A DNA stretch of 64,000 nt from Bittarella massiliensis (ex Durand et al. 2017) (GTDB taxonomy: Bacteria > Bacillota > Clostridia > Oscillospirales > Ruminococcaceae). The position numbers were made by a program, and so were the translations under genes. The stretch covers positions 29,626 to 93,625 of the forward strand of contig NZ_JABFCL010000009.1 in assembly GCF_017566145.1 (NCBI RefSeq). The letters run 5' to 3'. Under the pieces are notes generated by a model that was not told the DNA's origin, searched no databases, and worked only from the letters and a program-made list of their open reading frames with translations. Shown piece after piece: positions 43,425-51,719 of this stretch (its first letter is position 1; every line of letters begins with the position of its first letter).

Positions 43425-44654
43425 TTGAAAAAACAGATTCAAAAAATATGCGGGCTGGCAGCGGCCCTCTGGGCGGCCTTCTCCCTCTCCTCGCTGGGGG
43501 CGGTGGCCTACTATCAAAAGACCCTTCCCGACCAGTTTTACGTCTCCTCGGCCGATGCGGTCTCCTTCTCCGGGGCTACCCCCTTCTCCTTTTCCACCGG
43601 CACCGACGAGCGGGCGCGGGAGGCGGCGGCCTCTGTGGAGGGGAGTCAAAACTTCTTCACCGATCTCAACCTCTTTGGCTTGATCCCGGTCAAGGACGTC
43701 CACGTCTCGGTGGCGGACAAGCCGGTGGTCACCGTCTCCGGCCGCCCCTTTGGGGTGAAGATGTACACCGATGGAGCGGTGGTGGTGGGCATCTCCCCGG
43801 TCAAGACCAAAGAGGGGGCCAAGACCCCGGGGGAAGAGGCGGGGTTGCAGGTGGGAGATGTCATCGTCACCCTGGGCGGCCAGCCGATCAAAAGCTATAC
43901 CGACATCACTGCCCAGGCCAAGGCCGGTCAGCCCCTGGTCTGTGAGTACATGCGGAGCGGTTCCCGCTGCTCCACCACCGTCACCCCCGCCCTCTCCAGC
44001 GAAGGGGGGTACAAGTTGGGGGTCTGGGTGCGGGACTCTTCGGCGGGGATCGGCACCATGACCTTCGTGGCCGGCAGCGGGGACGAGCTGATCTTTGCCG
44101 GGCTGGGACACGGCATCAGCGATGTGGATACCAAGGACATTATGCCCCTGGCCACCGGTGAAATTGTCTCGGCCCGGATCAGTGGGGTGCAGAAGGGGCA
44201 GAGTGGCACCCCGGGCGAGCTAAAGGGGCTCTTCACCAGCGAACAGGCGCTGGGGACCCTCCGCCAAAACGGTGAGACTGGAGTCTACGGCCTTTTTCAC
44301 CAGACCCCGCAGGGGAGCGCCATGCCGGTGGCCTACAAGCAGGAGGTCAAGGAGGGAGCGGCCCAGATCCTCTGCACCCTGGAGGGGGACACACCCAAGC
44401 TCTACGACATCGACATCGAAAAGATCAACCTCAACGACAGGGAGCGAACCAAGAACCTGCTCATCCGCGTCACCGACAGCGAGCTGCTGGAAAAGGCGGG
44501 CGGGATCGTTCAGGGGATGAGCGGCAGCCCCATCATTCAGAACAGCCAGCTGGTGGGGGCGGTCACCCATGTGCTGGTCAACGATCCCACCCGCGGTTAC
44601 GGCATTTTTGCGGAAAATATGTGGGAATCCACCAAAACCGTCTCGGTTTCCTGA
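43425..44654 (+). CDS. spoIVB: SpoIVB sporulation peptidase (S55 family)
   Basis: 409 residues. In Bacillus the forespore secretes SpoIVB into the inter-membrane space, where it triggers sigma-K activation. An N-terminal membrane anchor (about 8-30) is followed by a PDZ domain (VVVGISPVKTKEG, GEEAGLQVGDVIVTLGG; about 115-190). The S55 serine-peptidase domain has GLGHGISDVDT (catalytic His) and GMSGSPIIQNSQLVGAVTHVL (catalytic Ser). The TTG start follows AAGGAGG at a long spacing. It is immediately upstream of spo0A, as in other endospore formers. Confidence 0.95.
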   Translation: MKKQIQKICGLAAALWAAFSLSSLGAVAYYQKTLPDQFYVSSADAVSFSGATPFSFSTGTDERAREAAASVEGSQNFFTDLNLFGLIPVKDVHVSVADKPVVTVSGRPFGVKMYTDGAVVVGISPVKTKEGAKTPGEEAGLQVGDVIVTLGGQPIKSYTDITAQAKAGQPLVCEYMRSGSRCSTTVTPALSSEGGYKLGVWVRDSSAGIGTMTFVAGSGDELIFAGLGHGISDVDTKDIMPLATGEIVSARISGVQKGQSGTPGELKGLFTSEQALGTLRQNGETGVYGLFHQTPQGSAMPVAYKQEVKEGAAQILCTLEGDTPKLYDIDIEKINLNDRERTKNLLIRVTDSELLEKAGGIVQGMSGSPIIQNSQLVGAVTHVLVNDPTRGYGIFAENMWESTKTVSVS

Positions 44655-44724
44655 GGATATTGCCCCAATTTCCGCTATTTTTGATTGTTTTGATGTTTAT
44701 TACAAAATTTCCCAGATAAACCCA

Positions 44725-44752
44725 TTGACAATCTTACAGAAACTGGTAAAAT
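44725..44752 (+). promoter_or_regulatory. Promoter of spo0A
   Basis: TTGACA-N16-TAAAAT (-35 at 44725-44730, -10 at 44747-44752) in an AT-rich intergenic region. No Spo0A box (TGTCGAA) is visible here. Confidence 0.6.
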
Positions 44753-44817
44753 ATAGGTGTGTGATGCGAAATTGATAAGGGAAAAGCAAATTTTATTGTA
44801 TCAGGAGGAGATTGACA

Positions 44818-45597
44818 ATGAACACAAAGGTCAAGGTTTTGGTGGCTGACAACAGCGCGGAGTTTGGGGAGCCCTGCGCCGAAGTGCTGAAAAAGCACGG
44901 TTATGCAGTCACCACCATTGCCAGCGACGGCAACCTCTGTATGGAGGCCATCTGCAAACAGAAGCCGGCGGTGGTGATCTTAAACGCCTTTATGGCGAAC
45001 CTGGATGCCATCGAGGTGATGACCCAGACCCGTGAAAAGGGGCTCACCCCCGTCTACGTGGCCATGCTGGGCTTTGACAACTACAATATCGAGTCGGCCC
45101 TCATGCAGGCCGGGGCCAGCTACTACGCCATTCAGCCCTTTGACTTTGAGGTGCTGGCCAAGCGGGTGGCCACCCTGCTGGGCAGGGTGGAGGAGCCCGC
45201 CGGCGAGGCGGTGGTCCCCATGAGCCAGACCGATCTGGAGATCGCCATCACCGAGACGCTGCACCTGATTGGTGTACCCGCCCACATCAAGGGCTACCAC
45301 TACATCCGCGACGCCATCTCCCTGTGCATCCAAAACAGCGAGATGCTGGGGTCGGTCACCAAGATGCTCTATCCCACGGTGGCCAGAATGCACGGCACCA
45401 CCGCCTCCCGGGTGGAGCGGGCCATCCGCCACGCCATCGAAGTGGCCTGGGATCGGGGCGACATTGAGGTGCTCAACAGCTATTTCGGCTACACCGTCAA
45501 CGCCCTGCGCGGCAAGCCCACCAACTCTGAGTTCATTGCCATGATTGCCGACCGGATGTCCCTTTCAATGAAAAAGAGCGGCGGCGTCCACGCCTAA
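44818..45597 (+). CDS. spo0A: Spo0A sporulation master regulator with a degenerate receiver
   Basis: 259 residues. The C-terminal Spo0A DNA-binding domain (about 140-255) is strongly conserved: [36 protein letters not shown] and [16 protein letters not shown]. The N-terminal domain has the receiver fold but has lost the phosphorylation machinery. The phospho-acceptor Asp56 of B. subtilis is Asn56 ([13 protein letters not shown]). The acidic pair Asp10-Asp11 reads Asp-Asn, the switch Thr84 is Gly85 (AMLGFD) and Lys106 is Gln106 (AIQPFD). Spo0A normally needs phosphorylation to dimerise and bind DNA, so this orthologue, at the canonical position behind spoIVB, probably works independently of phosphotransfer. 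AGGAGGAG precedes the ATG. Confidence 0.95.
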   Translation: MNTKVKVLVADNSAEFGEPCAEVLKKHGYAVTTIASDGNLCMEAICKQKPAVVILNAFMANLDAIEVMTQTREKGLTPVYVAMLGFDNYNIESALMQAGASYYAIQPFDFEVLAKRVATLLGRVEEPAGEAVVPMSQTDLEIAITETLHLIGVPAHIKGYHYIRDAISLCIQNSEMLGSVTKMLYPTVARMHGTTASRVERAIRHAIEVAWDRGDIEVLNSYFGYTVNALRGKPTNSEFIAMIADRMSLSMKKSGGVHA

Positions 45598-45684
45598 CAC
45601 CCCTCTTCTCGCGCCCCCTGGTACTGTTTGATTTCCCCATCCTCACCGGCAGACTTCCCACTGACGGTGTGCAGTATGAAAAGA

Positions 45685-45724
45685 AAGCGTGCGCCCGGCG
45701 TCCCCTGCCGGGCGCGCGCTTTTT
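45685..45724 (+). terminator. Terminator of spo0A
   Basis: A 14-bp GC-rich stem with one G-U pair (about 45686-45699 with 45707-45720), a 7-base loop and a T5 tract. Confidence 0.85.
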
Positions 45725-46117
45725 GGATTTTTGAATGGATTTTCGCACAAAGAAAACCGCTGGGGCAGCCTGTGCCGGGAAAGAGAGGCCCCATTGGAGA
45801 GGTGTTTTCCCAAAGGCGGGTTTGCCATTCATCCTATTTAAAGGGGGCATGCCCTTAATAATCGCCATATGGCACAGCTTGTTTCCATCGCCCGCCCCCT
45901 CCTTTCGGTGCTTTCCCCTGGAGGCCCCACCCATTGCCGGTGGAACGCCGTCACTGCGGCCAAGGCGTCCCAATATCTAAAGGCGCGTCTTGCCCGCGTT
46001 TGTCCCTGCCACCTCTTGGAAGGGGAAAGGCTCTACAACTGCCTGCATTTGGATAGTTTGGCCAAATAATTCCTTTCTCTTTTGCCGTTTATGCCCGAAA
46101 TTACCACGGTTTCGCAT
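45725..46117. other. Intergenic stretch, no gene seen
   Basis: About 390 bases between the spo0A terminator and the vor promoter. A 66-codon ORF (45869-46069) has no ribosome binding site and no recognisable motif. No RNA-gene signature was seen. Confidence 0.45.
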
Positions 46118-46146
46118 TTGTGGTGCGCCTGTAAAAATGATATAAT
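46118..46146 (+). promoter_or_regulatory. Promoter of the vor operon
   Basis: TTGTGG-N17-TATAAT (-35 at 46118-46123, -10 at 46141-46146), about 90 bases before the first gene. Confidence 0.7.
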
Positions 46147-46236
46147 GATTGATACATCCACCTGCTACACCTGCGCGGGCTGGATTTATTTTGGAATACG
46201 TCATCGCTTTAAAGCGAAGAAAGGCGGTGGGCTAGC

Positions 46237-46920
46237 ATCGAATTTCAGCACAAGAGGATCGCGGTCACCGGCCATTACGGCAGCGGCAAGACAAACTTTG
46301 TGGCCAACCTGGCCTTCGCCATGGCCAGAGAGGGCAAGAAGGTGACGGTGGTGGACCTGGATGTGGTCAACCCCTATTTCCGCACCACCGACTTTAAAGA
46401 GGCGTTCGCGCGGGCGGGCATCGACATCATCTCCCCCACCTACGCCAACTCCAACCTGGACATCCCCGCCCTGGGGGCCCAGGTGCAGTCGGTCTTCTGC
46501 GACGACGAGGGCTACGCCCTCTTCGATGTGGGGGGGGACGACGCGGGGGCGGCGGCCATGGGCCGCTACTCGGCCCTTTTCAAGGAGGGCGGGTACGAAC
46601 ACCTGAGCGTCTTCAACTGCTACCGCTACTTGACCCGCTCGCCGGGGGAGTCGCTGGAGATCATCCGCGAGATCGAGACGGCCTCCCGGCTGCCGGTCAC
46701 CGGCTTGGTCAACGCCTCCAACCTGGGCTTTGAGACGGGGGAGGAGACCATTCTCGACAGCCTTCCCTATGCCGGGGAGCTGGCTGCCCAGACCGGTTTG
46801 CCGGTGCGCTGCACCCTGGTGCGGGAGGAACTCTATCCCGCTCTGAAGGGGCGGCTGCCCGCGGCTTTCCCGGTGAGGATTTTGGTTCGCCAGCCCTGGC
46901 AGGAAGAGCTGCCCCGCTAG
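46237..46920 (+). CDS. P-loop ATP-binding protein linked to 2-oxoacid oxidoreductase, non-canonical start
   Basis: 227 residues if read from ATC at 46237. The P-loop VTGHYGSGKTNFVANLA (about 9-25), VDLDVVNPYFRTTDF and FDVGGDDAGAAAMG place it in the MinD/SIMIBI ATPase group. Homologues commonly precede vor/kor genes; their role is unknown. The frame is open only from the TAA at 46210, and no ATG, GTG or TTG lies before the P-loop. The first canonical start (GTG 46300) would delete it. ATC at 46237, behind AAGGCGGT at about 8 bases, is the best candidate and gives the expected N-terminus IEFQHKRIAVTGHYGSG. Confidence 0.75.
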   Translation: MEFQHKRIAVTGHYGSGKTNFVANLAFAMAREGKKVTVVDLDVVNPYFRTTDFKEAFARAGIDIISPTYANSNLDIPALGAQVQSVFCDDEGYALFDVGGDDAGAAAMGRYSALFKEGGYEHLSVFNCYRYLTRSPGESLEIIREIETASRLPVTGLVNASNLGFETGEETILDSLPYAGELAAQTGLPVRCTLVREELYPALKGRLPAAFPVRILVRQPWQEELPR

Positions 46921-46985
46921 GGGCAGAAGGAGCGGCGGCGAGTACACGCAAACCCAATTGGCAACGAGATAAGAGGAGGGAAACC

Positions 46986-47192
46986 ATGCCCAAAATCACA
47001 GTGAACGAGGACATCTGCAAGGGCTGCGGTCTCTGCACCGCCAACTGCCCCAAGAAGATTGTCCGGCTGGCCAAAGACCGGCTCAACAAAAAGGGGTACC
47101 ACCCGGCGGAGTGCTTTGAACCCGAGGCCTGCATCGGCTGCGCCATGTGCGCCACCATGTGCCCCGACTGCGCCATCACGGTAGAAAGGTAG
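46986..47192 (+). CDS. 4Fe-4S ferredoxin subunit of a 2-oxoacid:ferredoxin oxidoreductase
   Basis: 68 residues with two CxxCxxCxxxC clusters: CKGCGLCTANCP and CIGCAMCATMCP. It is the delta (VorD/KorD-type) electron-transfer subunit of the complex encoded by the following three genes. AGGAGG precedes the ATG. Confidence 0.93.
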   Translation: MPKITVNEDICKGCGLCTANCPKKIVRLAKDRLNKKGYHPAECFEPEACIGCAMCATMCPDCAITVER

Positions 47193-47204
47193 GGATACGG
47201 CAAT

Positions 47205-48269
47205 ATGACAGACAGAGTGTTAATGAAGGGCAACGAAGCCCTGGCGGAGGCGGCCATCCGCGCCGGCTGCCGCCACTTCTTCGGCTACCCCATCACCCCC
47301 CAGACCGAGGTGTCGGCCTACATGGCCAAGCGGATGCCGAAGATCGGCGGTACCTACCTGCAGGCCGAGAGCGAGATCGCGGCCATCAACATGGTGCTGG
47401 GCGCCGCCTCCGCCGGGGTGCGGGCCATGACCTCCTCCTCCTCCCCCGGCATCAGCCTCAAGAGCGAGGGAATCTCCTACATAGCCGGCAGCGACCTGCC
47501 CTGTCTCATCATCAACGTCATGCGCGGTGGCCCCGGCCTGGGGGGGATCCAGCCCTCTCAGGCGGACTACTGGCAGGCCACCCGCGCCTCCGGCCACGGC
47601 GACTTTCAGAACATCGTCTTTGCCCCCTCCACCGTGCAGGAGATGGTGGACCTGACCTTCCGCGCCTTTGACCTGGCCGACAAGTACCGGATGCCCGCCA
47701 TGATGCTGGCCGACGGGATGCTGGGCCAGATGATGGAGCCGGTGAGTTTCCCCGAGGATTACACCCCCATCAAGGCCGACAAGTCCTGGGCAACAAACGG
47801 GCACCAGAACAAGCGCCCCCACAACATCGTCAACTCCCTCTACCTGCAGGCCGACGAGCTGGAGCAGCTGGTGGTCGACCGGTTTGCCCGCTACGAGCAG
47901 GTCAAGCAAAACGAGGTGCTGGTGGAGTGCGAGAACACCGAGGATGCCGACTACATCGTGGTCGCCTACGGCGCCACGGCCCGCATCGCCAAAGCAGCTG
48001 TCAAGGCCGCCCGCGAAAAGGGGCTGAAGATCGGCTGCATCCGCCCCATCACCGTTTGGCCCTTCCCCACCGAGGAGATCGCCGCCGCGGCCGAGGGCTG
48101 CAAGGGCTTCCTCTGCGTGGAGATGAGCATGGGGCAGATGGTCGACGACGTCCGTCTGGCCGTTAACGGCAGAGCGCCGGTCTCCTTCTTCGGGCGCACC
48201 GGCGGCGTGATCCCCACCCCGGCAGAGGTGCTGGGCGAAATCGAGAAATTGGCAGGAGGTGACCGGTAA
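47205..48269 (+). CDS. vorB: 2-oxoacid:ferredoxin oxidoreductase alpha subunit (VorB/KorA type)
   Basis: 354 residues. GNEALAEAAIRAGCRHFFGYPITPQTEV is split here between the pyruvate:ferredoxin-type domain I (start) and QAESEIAAINMVLGAASAG. MTSSSSPGISLKSEGISYI, the 2-oxoacid contact loop, and a C-terminal domain II (VVAYGATARIAKAAV) follow. It converts branched-chain 2-oxoacids or 2-oxoglutarate to acyl-CoA with reduced ferredoxin; the substrate cannot be decided from sequence alone, and the gene order (delta, alpha, beta, gamma) fits the VOR/KOR group. Confidence 0.92.
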   Translation: MTDRVLMKGNEALAEAAIRAGCRHFFGYPITPQTEVSAYMAKRMPKIGGTYLQAESEIAAINMVLGAASAGVRAMTSSSSPGISLKSEGISYIAGSDLPCLIINVMRGGPGLGGIQPSQADYWQATRASGHGDFQNIVFAPSTVQEMVDLTFRAFDLADKYRMPAMMLADGMLGQMMEPVSFPEDYTPIKADKSWATNGHQNKRPHNIVNSLYLQADELEQLVVDRFARYEQVKQNEVLVECENTEDADYIVVAYGATARIAKAAVKAAREKGLKIGCIRPITVWPFPTEEIAAAAEGCKGFLCVEMSMGQMVDDVRLAVNGRAPVSFFGRTGGVIPTPAEVLGEIEKLAGGDR

Positions 48270-49024
48270 TGGCAATCGTCTTTGAAAAACCCAAGGCCCT
48301 GACCGACGCGGTGCTCCACTACTGCCCCGGCTGTACCCACGGCATCATCCACCGGCTGGTGGCAGAGGCCATTGACGAGCTGGGCATTGAGGGCAAGACC
48401 GTCGGCGTCGCGCCGGTGGGCTGTGCGGTCATGGCGTACAACTACTTTGCCTGCGACATGGTGGAGGCCGCCCACGGCCGCGCCCCCGCAGTGGCCACCG
48501 GGTTGCGCCGGGCCCTCCCTGACAGCGTGGTCTTCACCTACCAGGGCGACGGCGACCTGGCCGCCATCGGCACCGCCGAGACGGTGCATGCCGCCACCCG
48601 GGGCGAGAACATCACCGTCATCTTCGTCAACAACTGCATCTACGGCATGACCGGCGGCCAGATGGCCCCCACCACCCTGCCGGGACAGATCACCCAGACC
48701 ACCCCCTACGGGCGGGACACGGCCACTGCCGGTTTCCCCATCCGCATGTGCGAGATGCTCTCCACCCTGGACGGGGTCGCCCTGGCCCAGCGGGTCACGG
48801 TGGACAGCGTCCCCCACGTGAAGGAGGCCAAAAAGGCCATTCAAAAGGCCTTCCAAAACCAGCTGGAGCACAAGGGCTTCTCGATTGTCGAAGTGCTCTC
48901 CACCTGCCCCACCAACTGGGGCCTCACCCCCATCGAGGCCATGCAGTGGCTGCGGGACAACATGATCCCCTACTATCCGCTGGGGGTCTATAAGGACAAA
49001 GACGCGCAGAAGGAGGGGAAGTAG
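48269..49024 (+). CDS. vorA: 2-oxoacid:ferredoxin oxidoreductase beta subunit (thiamine-PP binding)
   Basis: 251 residues. YCPGCTHGIIHRL at the N-terminus and the thiamine-pyrophosphate motif YQGDGDLAAIGTAETVHAA (about 92), with NNCIYGMTGGQMAPT, identify the catalytic subunit. AGGAGGTGACC precedes the ATG, which overlaps the alpha-subunit stop by one base. Confidence 0.93.
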   Translation: MAIVFEKPKALTDAVLHYCPGCTHGIIHRLVAEAIDELGIEGKTVGVAPVGCAVMAYNYFACDMVEAAHGRAPAVATGLRRALPDSVVFTYQGDGDLAAIGTAETVHAATRGENITVIFVNNCIYGMTGGQMAPTTLPGQITQTTPYGRDTATAGFPIRMCEMLSTLDGVALAQRVTVDSVPHVKEAKKAIQKAFQNQLEHKGFSIVEVLSTCPTNWGLTPIEAMQWLRDNMIPYYPLGVYKDKDAQKEGK

Positions 49025-49025
49025 C

Positions 49026-49556
49026 ATGACCCAAAACATCCTGCTGGCCGGCTTTGGCGGCCAGGGCATCCTCTTTGCGGGCAAGGTGGCGGCCTACTCC
49101 GGCCTGATGGATGGCAAGGAGGTCTCCTGGCTGCCCTCCTACGGCCCTGAGATGCGGGGCGGCACCGCCAACTGCTCGGTCTGCATCAGCGACGACCCCA
49201 TCTGTTCTCCCCTGATCCTCAATCCCGACGCCCTGCTGGTGATGAACAAGCCCTCCTACGACAAGTTCATCCACAAGGTCCAGCCCGGCGGGGTGGCGGT
49301 CATCGACGCCACCCTCATCAGCGACCGGGAGGAGATCAAGGGGGTCAAGACCTGCTATGTCGAGGCCACCCGCCTGGCCGAGGAAAATGGCTTGCAGGGG
49401 TTGGCCAACATCATCCTCCTGGGCAAGGTGCTCAAAGAGTGCGGCTTTGCCTCCCTTGAGGCGGTGAAGAAGGGGATCGAGAAGAGTGTCCCCGCCCGCA
49501 AACAGCACCTGGTTGAACCCAACTTCCGCGCCATTGAGTTGGGGATGAGCCTGTAA
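49026..49556 (+). CDS. vorC: 2-oxoacid:ferredoxin oxidoreductase gamma subunit
   Basis: 176 residues. LLAGFGGQGILFAGKVAAY and SWLPSYGPEMRGGTANCSV are the domain III (gamma) signatures. It lies 1 base from the beta gene and ends the operon. Confidence 0.93.
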   Translation: MTQNILLAGFGGQGILFAGKVAAYSGLMDGKEVSWLPSYGPEMRGGTANCSVCISDDPICSPLILNPDALLVMNKPSYDKFIHKVQPGGVAVIDATLISDREEIKGVKTCYVEATRLAEENGLQGLANIILLGKVLKECGFASLEAVKKGIEKSVPARKQHLVEPNFRAIELGMSL

Positions 49557-49601
49557 CTGTTTTTGGCTGTCTCCCACCGCCGGCGGGAAGCTGCCTGTTC
49601 C

Positions 49602-49653
49602 AAAGTCGCCTCTGTTTGACCGCGCCGGTCGCGGTCGGAGAGGCGGCTTTTTT
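49602..49653 (+). terminator. Terminator of the vor operon
   Basis: An outer stem AAGTCGCCTCT with AGAGGCGGCTT (one G-U pair) encloses an inner GACCGC/GCGGTC stem, followed by a T7 tract. Confidence 0.8.
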
Positions 49654-49689
49654 GTGCGCCCATCCCTTCGTAGGGGGCGCAGAGAAGTT

Positions 49690-50090
49690 TTGACTGGAGC
49701 GGCGGAGCGCCGGGCAATTCGCAAACTGGTTGAGAAGGGGCCCTGCACCTCTGCAGACCACTGCGCCGACTACATCTTGCAGGGGTGGGCAGGACTGCCT
49801 GTCCATCTTCGACTGTGCCGATCCGGAGGTGCGGATCGCCGCCTCTGTGATGAGAGCGAGAAGGGGCCTGCCAAACGGCTGGAGGAGAAGGTCAAGATGC
49901 GCCGCACCCACTACAAGTACAACACCGGGCAGGAGTGGGGATGTTGCCAAACGACCATCTGTCACTGGACAGCGGCCCCCTGGAGGTGGATAGCGGCGTG
50001 GATCTGCCCGACGGACTGACGGAAAAAGGGCGAAAAAAAGGCCCCCAAAGCCCCTCGATTTCGGGATCTTTACCCCGCAAATAGGAAAGT
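49690..50090 (+). pseudogene. Possible decayed coding remnant
   Basis: No intact gene is seen between the vor terminator and the XRE gene. Fragments with coding-like third-position G/C bias lie in different plus frames: AERRAIRKLVEKGPC (about 49700), DCLSIFDCADPEVRIAASV (about 49795-49850) and AKRLEEKVKMRRTHYKYN (about 49870-49923). This would fit a small cysteine-containing protein broken by frameshifts. I recognise no family. Confidence 0.25.
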
Positions 50091-50159
50091 TGACTTGACA
50101 GTTGAGATCTCGGCTGGTACGGTAAGGGCAGGTATACTTGACAAAAGGGGGAGGAAGCG

Positions 50160-50429
50160 GTGAAGAATCACATCCGCCTGTTGCGGCGGGAGAAGGGGCT
50201 TTCTCAGCAGGCGCTGGGGGAACGGGTAGGGGTTTCCCGCCAGACCATCAGCGCCCTGGAGGCGGGGCGGTACGAGCCCTCCATCTGGCTGGCCCACGAC
50301 ATTGCACGGGTGTTTGGCCTGCCCATCGAAGCGGTTTTTTTGTTTGCGGAGAGCTTTCGCAAGAGCCGCGCCGAGAGCAGCCGCACAGGGATACAGAGAC
50401 AGCAGGGGGAGAGGAAACCGCTGCTGTAA
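50160..50429 (+). CDS. XRE-family small transcriptional regulator
   Basis: 89 residues. The helix-turn-helix covers residues 3-60 (RLLRREKGLSQQALGERVG, then VSRQTISALEAGRYEPSIW). The layout of Cro/C1-type stand-alone regulators fits. The GTG start follows GGGGGAGG. It lies 22 bases before the deformylase gene and is probably cotranscribed with it. Its targets are unknown. Confidence 0.88.
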   Translation: MKNHIRLLRREKGLSQQALGERVGVSRQTISALEAGRYEPSIWLAHDIARVFGLPIEAVFLFAESFRKSRAESSRTGIQRQQGERKPLL

Positions 50430-50451
50430 ACCGAGAGGGGGAGGCGCCAAC

Positions 50452-50931
50452 ATGGCTTTGCGCGAGATTCGGAAAAAGGGGGACCCACTGCTCAAAAAGC
50501 CCTGCCGAGAGGTGGGGGAGATTGACGGGCGAATTCAGCAACTGCTGGGGGATATGGAGGAGACGCTGCGGCAGGTGGGCGGCGCAGGGCTCGCGGCTCC
50601 ACAGGTGGGGGTATTGCGGCGGCTGGTGGTGATCCTTCCCTGGGAGGAGTCAGGTCTTGAACGCCCGCTATTTTTGGTGAATCCCCGCCTGGTCATGGCG
50701 GAGGGGGCGCAGGAGTGTGTAGAGAGCTGTCTGAGTAACCCCGGCTGGTGGGGAAAGACGGTTCGCCCCCAGCGGGTGCGGGTGGAGGCGCTCGACCGGG
50801 AGGGGAGCCCCATCTCCATAGAGGGGGAGGGGGCGCTGGCCAAGTGCCTCTGCCATGAACTGGACCATCTGGATGGGGTGGTTTTTTGGGAAAAGGCCAT
50901 CTGTCAGGTCTTTCCCCAGAGGCAAGGGTAG
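50452..50931 (+). CDS. def: Peptide deformylase
   Basis: 159 residues. It removes the formyl group from new proteins. Motif 1 GAGLAAPQVG, motif 2 ESCLS (usually EGCLS; the metal-binding Cys is kept) and motif 3 HELDHLDG are present. The ATG at 50452 is set by GAGGGGGAGG. The SCLSNPGW variant and the pairing with an XRE regulator suggest this may be an accessory copy rather than the one next to fmt. Confidence 0.9.
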   Translation: MALREIRKKGDPLLKKPCREVGEIDGRIQQLLGDMEETLRQVGGAGLAAPQVGVLRRLVVILPWEESGLERPLFLVNPRLVMAEGAQECVESCLSNPGWWGKTVRPQRVRVEALDREGSPISIEGEGALAKCLCHELDHLDGVVFWEKAICQVFPQRQG

Positions 50932-51134
50932 AGGGGCTTTGCAGTTGGAATGGAGAAAAGCGGGTGGACCTGTGGGAGCGGGTCTCCGCTGTGCGGGCAT
51001 TCCCGTTTAGGACTGACACACCGCGTTTTAACTGCGCCTTTTGTAAAGTCAGAGATAGGGGCGCAGAGGAGAGGGCGGTTTCCCCTCCTTCTTTACAGCC
51101 TGACATACGGCACTTTCCTGCCCCTTTTAGGAGT

Positions 51135-51266
51135 GGTGCGAAGTCCAGGCGGACAGAGACCCCCCGACAGGTTCGCACCGAGAAAATGCCTGGTAGGCGG
51201 GCAGAGTGAAAGAGGGGAAGAAATAGCGACTTGGAAATTGACAAGTGTTTGTTGAGAAGGTATATT
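51135..51266 (+). promoter_or_regulatory. Leader of CRISPR array 1
   Basis: An inverted repeat GGTGCGAA (51135-51142) / TTCGCACC (51172-51179) with a 29-base gap lies 58 bases before TTGACA-N17-TATATT (51238-51243, 51261-51266). The first repeat follows 39 bases later. The leader of array 2 has the same layout. Confidence 0.7.
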
Positions 51267-51305
51267 GAAAGCACAAACAGTGTTGCACTTTTGTGTAGAT
51301 TTGCT

Positions 51306-51533
51306 GTCGCACCCCGCGCGGGTGCGTGGATTGAAATTGGCAGGCGTACCCGAAGAAGCACAACCGGGCGGTCGCACCCCGCGCGGGTGCGTGGATTGAA
51401 ATGGTGTAGAGGACGCGGGCACTCTTTCCCAGGCCGTCGCACCCCGCGCGGGTGCGTGGATTGAAATGGGCAGCTTGGCGTCTCTGGGGTCAACCCAGTC
51501 AGTCGCACCCCGCGCGGGTGCGTGGATCAATGT
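51306..51533 (+). CRISPR. CRISPR array 1 (type I-C-like repeats, 4 repeats, 3 spacers)
   Basis: 32-base repeats start GTCGCACC, have the core CCGCGCGG and end TGCGTGGATTGAAAT, the pattern of subtype I-C repeats. They lie at 51306-51337, 51371-51402, 51436-51467 and 51502-51533. The last is degenerate at its 3' end (GGATCAATGT), marking the leader-distal end. Spacers are 33, 33 and 34 bases. A C10 run follows. No cas gene is adjacent; def lies before and a DUF3592 gene after. Confidence 0.97.
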
Positions 51534-51719
51534 CCCCCCCCCCTTGGCGGAGTTGAAATGTTTGTGTTCATACAACAGCTGTGTGTGGTGCAGGGCATGC
51601 CGAGGTGGCCAGCGCTGGCTGGCCTTTTCAAACTTTTACAAGCGTGTCAATGGTCGGCGGCCACAGGCGGAAAACCCATTGACAGATTGATGGGCAAATG
51701 AGAAAAAGGAGGCGGATGT

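Noticed and set aside
45869..46069. 66-codon ORF between spo0A and the vor promoter
   Set aside because: No ribosome binding site, no recognisable motif and weak codon bias.
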